From NCBI RefSeq assembly GCF_003479425.1, contig NZ_QUHC01000002.1:693033-757032 (forward strand): DNA of 64,000 nt, in the 5' to 3' direction. Position 1 is the first letter of the stretch. Every line of letters begins with the position of its first letter. This document shows positions 17,394 through 25,622 of the stretch, one piece after another. This DNA comes from Odoribacter sp. AF15-53. Its GTDB lineage: Bacteria; Bacteroidota; Bacteroidia; Bacteroidales; Marinifilaceae. The notes beneath the pieces were generated by a model. The model was not told the origin of the DNA, searched no databases, and saw only the letters and a program-made list of their open reading frames with translations. The position numbers and the translations under genes are program-made.

Positions 17394-19319
17394 TTATTTC
17401 CGGTGTTGATAGCGCACAAAGACCTCCATCGCCTCGTATTCCGCCATACCTAATTTATTATACAGATCGGCCGTGTTGCGATTACGGTCTTCCGCCCGTT
17501 GCCAAAACTCACGGGGATCATCCCCCGGGTAAGCCGGCCCGTTATTCTGTGAACCGTGTTTATAGATCGCCTGCCGTTTAATCGACAACTCCGACGGGCT
17601 TACCGGCACGGCCATGTCCACTTTCTCGATCTCCCATTCCAACCAAGCCCCGCGATACAACCACGTGTAACAGTCTTTAAACCAATCGTCCTCACACACG
17701 ATATCAAAGGCCTGCATGATCGCATCCAAACAAACACTATGCGTCCCGTGCGGGTCAGCCAAATCCCCGGCAGCATAAATCTGGTGAGGTTTAACCTCCC
17801 GTAACAAGTTCACGATAATATCAATATCCTCTTGTGCCAAAGGCTTCTTCTTCACGGAACCGGTCTCGTAGAAAGGCATATTCAAAAAATGCACTCTTTC
17901 CGAGGGTATTCCCATAAATCGACAAGCAGCCAAAGCCTCTGCCGAACGCAAGGCAGCCTTGTATTTTAATATCTCCTGAGGTTCATTCTCTGCCGGGTTC
18001 AGATCATGAATCGCCTTTTTCACTTGCTTGTACTTCTCGTTGGAAAGCCCCATATCCTGCGCGAACAAATCGGCAATATCCATCATCTCGTACAAATAAT
18101 CGTCAAACACGGCAATATTCCCGGAAGTCTGGTACACGGCATGCACCTCATGCCCTTGCTCCACCAAACGAGCCTCCGTCCCTCCCATGGAAATCACGTC
18201 ATCATCAGGATGCGGGCTGAAAATCAACACCCGTTTCGGGTAAGGATTCGCTCTTTCCGGGCGGGTAGAATCATCCGCGTTCGGCTTTCCTCCCGGCCAT
18301 CCCGAAATGGTATGTTGCATATCGTTAAACACGGCTATATTCACCTTGTTGGCAGAACCAAAACGCTCAACCAAATCAAACAACCCGTTCTCCTGATAAT
18401 CCCGATCTTCCACTTTCAGGATCGGCTTTTTCAATTTCTGGCAAAGCCGGATCACCGCCTTACGGATCAATTTATCATCCCACTCCACCTTACTCACCAA
18501 CCACGGGTAATCGGCACGAGTCAATTCGCTGGCAGCACTCTCGTCGATCACGAACTGCACGTTCGGGTGCATCTGCAAGAACGTTGCCGGAACAGAATCC
18601 GAAACTCGCCCTTCCACGGTTGCCTTAATAATCGGGGCTTTCTTCTCTCCCCAAGCCATCAGGATAACCCTCCGGGCCTGCATAATCGTACCCACTCCCA
18701 TCGTAATCGCTTTCGTGGGAACCAGATTCCGGCTTCCGAAATCCTTTATAGCATCTTTTATCGTTAAATCGTTCAAGAAAACCTTCCGAGTCTGCGAGGT
18801 AATAAAAGACCCCGGCTCGTTAAAACCGATATGTCCCGTACGACCGATACCCAATATCTGAAGGTCTATTCCCCCGGCAGCCTCTATCGCTTTCTCGTAA
18901 TCCCGGCAGAAACGATCAATCTCGTCTCCTTCCAACGTCCCGTCCGGGATATGAATATTCTTGGGATCAATATCAATATGATCAAACAAATGATGATGCA
19001 TAAAATAATGGTAACTCTGTTCCGACTCCTTCGGCATCGGTAAATACTCGTCCAAATTGAACGTCACCACATTACGGAAAGAGACTCCCTCTTCACGATG
19101 CATTCTCACGAGTTCCTCGTACAATTTGATCGGGGAAACCCCGGTCGCTAACCCCAGCACACACTTTTCACTACTAGCAGCTTTGGTTTGCACCAAATCC
19201 ACTATCTCGCGAGCAACGGCCTTCACAGCCTTGTCCGCTGTCTCATAAATCTGAACAGGAATCTTTTCAAACCTGTTAGCACCCTCGCCCTTAGCGATGT
19301 AGTTCTTAGTAATCATCAT
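17394..19319 (-). CDS. nagB: NagB-type glucosamine-6-phosphate deaminase fused to a PIG-L/LmbE deacetylase domain
   Basis: 641 residues, more than twice the length of a plain NagB. Residues about 20-290 form the NagB isomerase/deaminase domain (VTFNLDEYLPM, LGIGRTGHIGFNEPGS), which turns glucosamine 6-phosphate into fructose 6-phosphate and ammonia. Residues about 365-640 form a PIG-L/LmbE N-deacetylase domain with FSPHPDDDVISMGGT and DPHGTHSVC supplying zinc ligands. Such fusions are known in Bacteroidetes. The active-site Asp of E. coli NagB (D141 in NDGHIAFNEP) is a Thr here (RTGHIGFNEP), while the His and Glu are kept. The ROK regulator gene lies 23 bases upstream in the same operon. Combined deacetylation and deamination of an amino sugar is plausible but inferred. 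Confidence 0.88.
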   Translation of the reverse strand: MMITKNYIAKGEGANRFEKIPVQIYETADKAVKAVAREIVDLVQTKAASSEKCVLGLATGVSPIKLYEELVRMHREEGVSFRNVVTFNLDEYLPMPKESEQSYHYFMHHHLFDHIDIDPKNIHIPDGTLEGDEIDRFCRDYEKAIEAAGGIDLQILGIGRTGHIGFNEPGSFITSQTRKVFLNDLTIKDAIKDFGSRNLVPTKAITMGVGTIMQARRVILMAWGEKKAPIIKATVEGRVSDSVPATFLQMHPNVQFVIDESAASELTRADYPWLVSKVEWDDKLIRKAVIRLCQKLKKPILKVEDRDYQENGLFDLVERFGSANKVNIAVFNDMQHTISGWPGGKPNADDSTRPERANPYPKRVLIFSPHPDDDVISMGGTEARLVEQGHEVHAVYQTSGNIAVFDDYLYEMMDIADLFAQDMGLSNEKYKQVKKAIHDLNPAENEPQEILKYKAALRSAEALAACRFMGIPSERVHFLNMPFYETGSVKKKPLAQEDIDIIVNLLREVKPHQIYAAGDLADPHGTHSVCLDAIMQAFDIVCEDDWFKDCYTWLYRGAWLEWEIEKVDMAVPVSPSELSIKRQAIYKHGSQNNGPAYPGDDPREFWQRAEDRNRNTADLYNKLGMAEYEAMEVFVRYQHRK

Positions 19320-19342
19320 ATCATTTTTCTTTTATATACCTC

Positions 19343-20527
19343 TTAATAAAGCGAGTACCCGCATTCCGCATCATCGTACAAATGTTCCGTGACCATCATT
19401 AAAGTACCCAATATCGCCGAATAAGCGCCTAAGCTACTCATTCTTAACTCGCAATGGCCCCGCATGCGTGCCAACGCGTATTTATTAATCGCCTGCTGCA
19501 CCGGAACGATCATCAAATCGCCCGCCTCGACAACACCCCCGCCAATCACCACCATATCCGGGTTAAACAAGTGTATCATCGTGGTAATCCCCTCTCCCAG
19601 TTTCTCCCCCGCTTGGTGCAACAAATCAATCGCCGAAATATCATCTTTCCTAGCCGCCTCGATAACAACTTGAAGCGGCATTCCTGCAACCTTCTCGATC
19701 GCCCGACCGGAAGAAACCGTCTCCAAACAACCGATCTTCCCGCAATGACAAGGTGCGTCCAACCCGGAGATACGAATATGTCCGAACTCTCCCGCCATAC
19801 CTATTCCCCCACGATATAACTTTGAATTCAGTATCATACCCAAACCGATACATTCATTCACGCTAACACACAACACGTTATCAACCTCCTTCGCCACCCC
19901 GAAAGTGTGTTCCGCCATAGCCATCACGTTGGAATCGTTATCAATAAACACGGGGATATGCAACATTTCCTCTAAAATATGCTTTAACCCCGGATGTTCA
20001 TACGTCAAATAAGTATACGAAGTTCCCTCCCGATCAATCAATCCCGGAAGAGCGAAACCCGCCATCTTAATCTTATCCCGGTTAATCTTCAACCGGCCGA
20101 TCGTCTCGTCAATCTTCTCTTGAATATAACGAAGCGTGGCATCATCATCCTGTGCCTCCAGTATGGAAGGATATTCCAGGATACCCTCTATCGGTTCATT
20201 CTTCAAGTTAAAAATAGCAATCCTCAAATACTCGCGACCGACATCCACACCTAATATATAAGCCGCATCCGGATTCAAGGAGAACACGTGAGGGCGCTTC
20301 CCCCCGATAGAATTCCCACATCCCCGGTCAACAACCCATCCCTCGACGATCAACTCGTCAAGCATCCGGCTTATCGTCGGTGTCGTCACATTCGTCAGAC
20401 GACAGATTTCCGGCTTGGACAACTCTCCCATCTTGTAAAGAAAACCGATAATTGTCTTTTTCTGCAAATATCGTTTCTCTTTCAAGCCCGGTAAAGAACC
20501 CTTATTCGTGATGTTCGAGTCGTTCAT
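19343..20527 (-). CDS. ROK family (NagC/XylR-like) transcriptional regulator
   Basis: A 394-residue repressor-type ROK protein. An N-terminal winged helix-turn-helix (about 20-85, GELSKPEICRLTNVTTPTI, then SRMLDELIVEGWV) is followed by a sugar-kinase-like domain with GVDVGREYLRIAIF at the nucleotide site position, the glycan-binding FIDNDSNVMA, and the zinc motif CHCGKIGCLE (about residue 250). Its ligand is likely an amino-sugar phosphate, judged from co-transcription with the NagB/PIG-L gene 23 bases downstream. A 24-bp perfect palindrome directly at its promoter (20581-20604) is a good candidate operator, implying autoregulation of the two-gene operon. Confidence 0.9.
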   Translation of the reverse strand: MNDSNITNKGSLPGLKEKRYLQKKTIIGFLYKMGELSKPEICRLTNVTTPTISRMLDELIVEGWVVDRGCGNSIGGKRPHVFSLNPDAAYILGVDVGREYLRIAIFNLKNEPIEGILEYPSILEAQDDDATLRYIQEKIDETIGRLKINRDKIKMAGFALPGLIDREGTSYTYLTYEHPGLKHILEEMLHIPVFIDNDSNVMAMAEHTFGVAKEVDNVLCVSVNECIGLGMILNSKLYRGGIGMAGEFGHIRISGLDAPCHCGKIGCLETVSSGRAIEKVAGMPLQVVIEAARKDDISAIDLLHQAGEKLGEGITTMIHLFNPDMVVIGGGVVEAGDLMIVPVQQAINKYALARMRGHCELRMSSLGAYSAILGTLMMVTEHLYDDAECGYSLY

Positions 20528-20566
20528 AGTCTTTCGCTTTTCAAAGAAATCATATATATTTCACCA

Positions 20567-20574
20567 CAAATATA
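20567..20574 (-). promoter_or_regulatory. -7 element of the ROK-nagB operon
   Basis: TATATTTG on the minus strand fits TAnnTTTG, about 40 bases before the ATG at 20527. The -33 region is occupied by the palindrome described next. Confidence 0.5.
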
Positions 20575-20580
20575 AGAAAA

Positions 20581-20604
20581 ACTTTGTAAAATATTTTACA
20601 AAGT
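20581..20604. promoter_or_regulatory. 24-bp perfect palindrome, candidate ROK operator
   Basis: The half-site ACTTTGTAAAAT is followed without spacer by its exact reverse complement, placed over the -33 to -7 interval of the ROK promoter. A repressor dimer here would block RNA polymerase. AT-rich palindromes with TTT/AAA arms are typical NagC/ROK operators. Confidence 0.6.
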
Positions 20605-20763
20605 ACCGTTTAAAATTAAAAATATTTTTCTTAGATAATCATATTCTCCCTCTTCCGGGAATAACACACTCTATTTCCCCGTCAGAAACAATGGTTATCC
20701 ATCGACGATTCTTACCTCAAAGAGATCGTGAACACCCCCAACCCCATCGGACAAGCTACTCAA

Positions 20764-21669
20764 TCACTCCACGGGGCAACTATAACATCCTTCCGTCTCG
20801 TACTCGATCTCCACGGTCAGATGATCAATACCCGCTTCCTTCAACCGATCCACCGCATCATGCTTTACCCGGATAACCTCTTCCCGGGAAGTATCGTCCG
20901 CGACAATCAAGTGTGCCGAAGCGATATTCTTTTCCCCGTCCAGCGTCCATACATGCAAATCATGCACCTCCTTCACCCCTGGCACTTCTTGCAAAATCGT
21001 CTTCACCTTATCTTCCGGCATGTGGTCCGGAGTTGCTTGCAACAGGATTCTAAAAATAGCGTACAGGTTCCGGCACACGTTCGTCAAGATAAATATTCCG
21101 ATACAAATCGAGAGCAAGGGATCAATAAAATACCATTCCGTGTAACGAATAATCACGCTACCGATCAACACGGCCAGCCATCCTAAAACATCCTCCAGCA
21201 AATGCAACATCACGGCCCGTTGACTGATTGAATTTCCCTTCATCAATCGCAAAGCCGCAAAACCGTTCACGGCAAGCCCGGCTACCGCCAACCACATCAT
21301 TCCCGAATAATTCACGGGAACCGGATGAAACAAACGGGGAATCGTTTCCATGAACACGAAAATCGAACCCACCAACAAAACGATAGAATTGATCAACGCC
21401 CCCAACGTCGAAAAACGCTTGTAACCATAAGTAAAAGTAACCGTCCTCTTCTTTTTAGAATAACGCTCCAAGAAAAAAGAAACCCCGATAGAAAAAGCAT
21501 CCCCGAAATCGTGAACCGCATCGGAAATAATCGCGACCGAATTCGTCCACAACCCGCCAATAATCTCTATTATAGCGAATCCCAAATTCAAGAAAAAAGC
21601 GATCCCCAGATTCTTCGTGCTTTCTCCATGACTATGTTGATGTCCCGCATGTGAATGATCGTGTCCCAT
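20764..21669 (-). CDS. Cation diffusion facilitator (zinc/cadmium-type CDF exporter)
   Basis: A 301-residue inner-membrane protein that exports divalent metal, mainly Zn2+, in exchange for protons. The N-terminus is His-rich (MGHDHSHAGHQHSHGE), six membrane helices follow, and the transport site is made by the HxxxD pair: HDFGD in helix 2 and HLLED in helix 5, the pattern of Zn/Cd-specific members such as CzcD and ZitB. The soluble C-terminal domain (about 205-301) has VPGVKEVHDLHVW, the family dimer and metal-sensing domain, and ends with a Cys pair (GCYSCPVE). It stands alone between ROK and the thioredoxin-like gene; no metal regulator is adjacent. Confidence 0.93.
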   Translation of the reverse strand: MGHDHSHAGHQHSHGESTKNLGIAFFLNLGFAIIEIIGGLWTNSVAIISDAVHDFGDAFSIGVSFFLERYSKKKRTVTFTYGYKRFSTLGALINSIVLLVGSIFVFMETIPRLFHPVPVNYSGMMWLAVAGLAVNGFAALRLMKGNSISQRAVMLHLLEDVLGWLAVLIGSVIIRYTEWYFIDPLLSICIGIFILTNVCRNLYAIFRILLQATPDHMPEDKVKTILQEVPGVKEVHDLHVWTLDGEKNIASAHLIVADDTSREEVIRVKHDAVDRLKEAGIDHLTVEIEYETEGCYSCPVE

Positions 21670-21798
21670 AAAATTATCTTCTAATCTGTAAAAATACTCA
21701 TTTCACGCCAATATGTTTCATTACAATCACATTCCTTTCTAACAATTTTCAAAATTTTCTCCCAAAAACTTGATCAAAGCACTTTTCTTTCAAGAAAC

Positions 21799-21839
21799 TT
21801 CGCCGCCCCTTCCCTACTCATAGTGAAGGTGGCGGCGAA
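21799..21839 (-). terminator. Strong hairpin closing SusC/SusD locus 2
   Basis: TTCGCCGCC and its complement GGCGGCGAA, extended by CCTTC/GAAGG with one mismatch, enclose an 11-base loop 33 bases beyond the stop of the thioredoxin-like gene. A short T-rich tail (GTTTCTTG) follows on the minus strand. Confidence 0.65.
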
Positions 21840-21871
21840 ACCAACGAAGGAGTTGAAGAAACACACATCTA

Positions 21872-22960
21872 CTACTTCTTTATCTTACTCTCGATATCAT
21901 CCAACATACGTCCGGCAAAAGAAACCACCGCCGGGGGTAACACGTTCAAATACGTCCGGACAAACTTGGACATCTGTTGCAGCACCTCCGGATCATCCGA
22001 TTGCACCAGACGTGTCATATTCATAATCAATAAATTACGAGTCGTACTACTCAACGCTTCGAAATTCTCCCGGCACAACTTCAAGAAAGCGGCATCATCC
22101 TCCTTCACACGCCCCTCGATCAAGCGAAACATCGGCTCGTATCGATTCTTTTCCACCAACCCCAATTCCTGCACCTTCCGTTTCAAAGCCTGGTAATCCT
22201 CCTCCTTATACACTCCCTCTCGAAACATATAACCGGAAAAATAACGTCCTAATTCCAAATTATACAAATGTTCAATCTTATCGAGAATCAACTTACGCAC
22301 AGAACCATCAAAATCATTCCGGTGTTCCACCATGAAAATCACCTTCTCATCCCTCAAATCCTGCGAGTAACGAGTAAACAGAAAAGAATTTTGAGCCTCC
22401 AATCGCTGCGCATCCGTCAACGAAGCATAATAATCGTTCACCACCTTAAAACCTTCCGTCTCCTTCTTCTGCTCCATCAAATATAGCGCATAACGATTTA
22501 CCAGATCAGGCGCACGATCGCCACTGGCATAACGAGCCGCCAACCTATCCGGTGCGTACTCGGGATTCAACGCCTCCTCCATCTTGGCGACAAACTTATC
22601 CGCATTCATCGCCCCCCTCAACTCGGCCCGGACCTTTCCATTCGTATCCACCACGATAAACGTGGGATAGGCCGTAACATTAAAACGTTTGGCAAGATCT
22701 CGTCCCCCCTTCTCCGCATCCAACTTCAAACAAACAAACTTCCCGTTAAAATACTCCCCGACTTGCTTCTGCGGGAATACATCCCGTGACATCGTTCTGC
22801 ATGGCCCGCACCAATCCGTGTAAAAATCCACAAACACCATCTTACGCTCCCGCTTTGCAGTCTCGATAGCCTCTTGCCACGAAAGTTCCCGAAATTTAGT
22901 CTGCGCGAAAGTTGTCATTCCCACGACTAAAATCATCGTCAATAAAATCAATTTTTTCAT
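21872..22960 (-). CDS. Exported thioredoxin-like protein at the end of locus 2
   Basis: 362 residues. A cleavable signal peptide (MKKLILLTMILVVGMTTFAQ) leads into a thioredoxin domain (about 25-135) with FYTDWCGPCRTMSRDVFPQ, active site Cys51-Gly-Pro-Cys54, and the cis-proline segment VTAYPTFIVVD. Residues about 140-362 form a helical, tetratricopeptide-like region of unknown role. The protein should act in the periplasm as a reductase or disulfide-shuffling factor. It follows the PKD-like lipoprotein of locus 2 on the same strand but behind a hairpin, so it may be expressed at a lower level. Locus 1 has no such gene. A role in reducing disulfides of imported proteinaceous substrate is an inference. 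Confidence 0.85.
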   Translation of the reverse strand: MKKLILLTMILVVGMTTFAQTKFRELSWQEAIETAKRERKMVFVDFYTDWCGPCRTMSRDVFPQKQVGEYFNGKFVCLKLDAEKGGRDLAKRFNVTAYPTFIVVDTNGKVRAELRGAMNADKFVAKMEEALNPEYAPDRLAARYASGDRAPDLVNRYALYLMEQKKETEGFKVVNDYYASLTDAQRLEAQNSFLFTRYSQDLRDEKVIFMVEHRNDFDGSVRKLILDKIEHLYNLELGRYFSGYMFREGVYKEEDYQALKRKVQELGLVEKNRYEPMFRLIEGRVKEDDAAFLKLCRENFEALSSTTRNLLIMNMTRLVQSDDPEVLQQMSKFVRTYLNVLPPAVVSFAGRMLDDIESKIKK

Positions 22961-22982
22961 CTTGTCAAATACTTAAAGGCAA

Positions 22983-23010
22983 GAGGGTGTCAAAAATAAT
23001 GACACCCCTC
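22983..23010 (-). terminator. Hairpin between PKD-like lipoprotein and thioredoxin-like gene
   Basis: GAGGGTGTCA and its complement TGACACCC(C)TC flank a 7-base AT loop in the 72-base gap. It resembles a partial terminator that would lower expression of the downstream gene. Confidence 0.55.
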
Positions 23011-23032
23011 AACCATTCATAAATTATCCACT

Positions 23033-24664
23033 CTACTCCTTATCCGGTTCTTCCTCAGCAGGATCTTCTCCGTATTTCCATTCAATATCCACCATCTTCA
23101 TCGTAAGCGGCCAACAATCCTCCTCATCATAATTAAATTCAGGCATTTGCGTTCCACCAAGCTGCATAAGCTTCAATTCTCCCTTCTGACTTCCCTCATC
23201 GTACGTACTCACCCAAAAACTAGCAATACTAAGAACAGCATCCGCACTTATGCGAGAAATATCACTTTCCAACTCCATAGAATTTATTGTCTTGTAAGTA
23301 TAGTTATAAGCATATAACGTCGAACCCACAGAATACAAAAGAACATTAGAATTTGACATAAAAGTATAACACGTCGCTTTATCGAAATCAACAGCCACCG
23401 TCTTATCTACCGTGTACCCACTTATCTTCGTCGGATCAGAAAGTGCTGTACCAATCCAACCTTTCGCACCCGGCCGGAAGGTATAAACGTAATAATTGAT
23501 ATCCTCTCCCTCCGTATCTTTCATTAACGCCACACAATTACACGCGTTATCAGACGAAGAATTTCTCAGATTTTCGCCATACACGATAGTCCTTTTATAT
23601 TGATTCCAAGGGAACGGATCTCCCGGACGATCTGCTAATTTTGAACAATAAGTCGCATTCGTACCATAAACAGCCCCAGGTTTTACGAAACAATTGTCAT
23701 CCATATCATAAAATAGAGGATACACGTTACCGGTAGGCCTTGTCCCCCCAAGCACGAATGCCATATGATACGGTTTAAAAAATTCCTTGCTGGTGGCACT
23801 ATAACGATTCATTGGGTTTACATAAACTTCACTACCATCATACCCCAATGTCGTCATATAAATTGCACTATCGGTCACGACACCCCGACTTTGATAATTC
23901 CGCATGGTATTTGCAGTTCCGTACCCACAATTAGATTGCCGCGGGAACATATTGCGAAGCCTCGGTGTTATCTTGGAAACCTCCATCTCCTCAACCGTCA
24001 CCATATTGTGGAACTCGCCGACAGGCAAAAAATTGTTCCCCCACGTCAACTTCACATCCTTTTCATCCGTCATCAACCAGAGATGTGCCTTAGCTTGTTG
24101 CCCACTCCTGTTTCCCGTGAAAACCAAACTGCGGCCCCCTTTCAGTTGCAAATCCGAATTATCAAATATATCCTTGATTAACACAAGAGATCCATCCGGT
24201 TTCATCACCAACATATCCATCTGAACCATCCCATAGGGAGTCTCTCCCAACAGCATCCACCCCTGAGTCAATTCACTGAAAACAGTCACGCTCGTACTAT
24301 TAAGCCACTCCAAGCCGGTACCCTTATCGATCACCTGAAAATAGAGCGTATAGTTACCCGGTTTTAAAGATACCGGCCACGACAAATTCTTCGTCGTCCC
24401 TACCACCGTGTGTTCATGCACCTGTCCGGAACAAAAAAACCACTTGTACTCGTAATTATCCTCGTTCTCACCATACACATCTCCAACCACGGTCGGATGA
24501 ATCATTAACGTATCCACACCTTTCTCCAAAGTTTGATTGGTCTCGTCACTGGCAAAAGTAATCGTCACCCCGTTCTGAGGAGTATAATCATAATTTCCCT
24601 TGTCCTCCACCTCACAAGCTTGCAACATGAACAAGGATAACAGTAAAAATAATCCGTATTTCAT
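23033..24664 (-). CDS. PKD-like family lipoprotein, locus 2
   Basis: A 543-residue lipoprotein, paralogue of the one at 379-2031. Signal peptide MKYGLFLLLSLFMLQAC, then EVEDKGNYDYTPQNG; the N-terminal sandwich has YEYKWFFCSGQ and YTLYFQVIDKGTG, then GWMLLGETPYG opens the larger C-terminal part. ATG at 24664 is chosen over the in-frame ATG at 24679 because a GGAGG sequence sits five bases before it and the shorter form starts straight with a lysine and signal peptide. The end is acidic (DPAEEEPDKE). It lies 17 bases after the DUF4843 gene. Role as for its paralogue: probable surface accessory protein, function not established. Confidence 0.8.
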   Translation of the reverse strand: MKYGLFLLLSLFMLQACEVEDKGNYDYTPQNGVTITFASDETNQTLEKGVDTLMIHPTVVGDVYGENEDNYEYKWFFCSGQVHEHTVVGTTKNLSWPVSLKPGNYTLYFQVIDKGTGLEWLNSTSVTVFSELTQGWMLLGETPYGMVQMDMLVMKPDGSLVLIKDIFDNSDLQLKGGRSLVFTGNRSGQQAKAHLWLMTDEKDVKLTWGNNFLPVGEFHNMVTVEEMEVSKITPRLRNMFPRQSNCGYGTANTMRNYQSRGVVTDSAIYMTTLGYDGSEVYVNPMNRYSATSKEFFKPYHMAFVLGGTRPTGNVYPLFYDMDDNCFVKPGAVYGTNATYCSKLADRPGDPFPWNQYKRTIVYGENLRNSSSDNACNCVALMKDTEGEDINYYVYTFRPGAKGWIGTALSDPTKISGYTVDKTVAVDFDKATCYTFMSNSNVLLYSVGSTLYAYNYTYKTINSMELESDISRISADAVLSIASFWVSTYDEGSQKGELKLMQLGGTQMPEFNYDEEDCWPLTMKMVDIEWKYGEDPAEEEPDKE

Positions 24665-24681
24665 TTTCTCTCCTCCCATAT

Positions 24682-25611
24682 TTATTCATTTTCTTGAGGT
24701 TTATAATATTGTTTCACCAACTCTTCCGGACGAGTCTCTTCATTCCACCAAGTAATTCCGGGAACCCACATCATGGTACCTCTCTCCTCCAGCATCCACT
24801 CTTGCCAACCATCCGCATCTCCTCTTTGAAGCCTGTAATACCCCAAATTGAATCTACGGTTTAAATCCGTCACGGCAGTCATCCTGATTTTAGTTCCGCG
24901 CCCTCCTTGAGTAATCGCCGACAATTGTTCGAAATGAGCTTTGGTATATCCGGTTATATCCATCAAATATTGATACTTTTCTGGAGAAAAAGTTCCAAAA
25001 AAACTGGAATATTCGTTCGCACCCCAACCGGCCGGTCTCTGCAAAATATTATTGAAAAACACATGATGTTCGGCCGGATCACCATTCGTCTTAAATTGCG
25101 TTTTCGTGTCATTCCACCGTCCGGGAATTTTCCCCACCTCGGAAAAAGGCAAAGTGAAATGTTCGCCCGGATCAATACGGAACAGAATCCGTGCCGTGTC
25201 CTTGGTCAACCGAGGCGATCTAAACACCTTCAAAGTCACATACGTGTGATTTTCTCCTGCCTTGATCACCTGCTCTTCCGCAAACTCCGCATACTCCTCT
25301 TCCGGAATGGCATTCGTGCTATCCTGCACGATCATCACCCGGAATGGGCGGTCATAATCTTTGATAGAGCCGGCAATTCCCACCTTCATCGTGATATCGG
25401 CCTCCTCGCTCTCCAGCGTACCGAAAGAAACGTACGTGTAATTCTGCCGGGCATAAAGACTCTCGTTCCCGTGAACCGCACCGTACTGCACATCAAAGTA
25501 AATACCATCCACCCCCTCGTACTCCATCACCTCTTTTTTCTCGCAACCAACAAATAAGAGACCTCCTATAACGCATAGGAACATCATTATATTACAATTA
25601 TACATCTTCAT
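24682..25611 (-). CDS. DUF4843 domain lipoprotein, locus 2
   Basis: 309 residues. Signal peptide with lipobox LLFVGC, then EKKEVMEYEGVDGIYFDVQ, the DUF4843 opening. It is longer than the locus 1 paralogue (252 residues) and ends in PEELVKQYYKPQENE. It sits 11 bases after SusD and just before the PKD-like gene, repeating the order of locus 1. No enzymatic motif is visible; it is best seen as a structural or ligand-binding accessory lipoprotein of the SusC/SusD complex. Confidence 0.8.
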   Translation of the reverse strand: MKMYNCNIMMFLCVIGGLLFVGCEKKEVMEYEGVDGIYFDVQYGAVHGNESLYARQNYTYVSFGTLESEEADITMKVGIAGSIKDYDRPFRVMIVQDSTNAIPEEEYAEFAEEQVIKAGENHTYVTLKVFRSPRLTKDTARILFRIDPGEHFTLPFSEVGKIPGRWNDTKTQFKTNGDPAEHHVFFNNILQRPAGWGANEYSSFFGTFSPEKYQYLMDITGYTKAHFEQLSAITQGGRGTKIRMTAVTDLNRRFNLGYYRLQRGDADGWQEWMLEERGTMMWVPGITWWNEETRPEELVKQYYKPQENE

Positions 25612-25622
25612 AACAACCTGTT

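Noticed and set aside
20673-20763. Plus-strand frame reading SIDDSYLKEIVNTPNPIGQ, resembling the N-terminus of some aminopeptidases
   Set aside because: No start codon in that frame, runs antisense into the CDF gene and has no downstream continuation; at most a remnant, too short to support.
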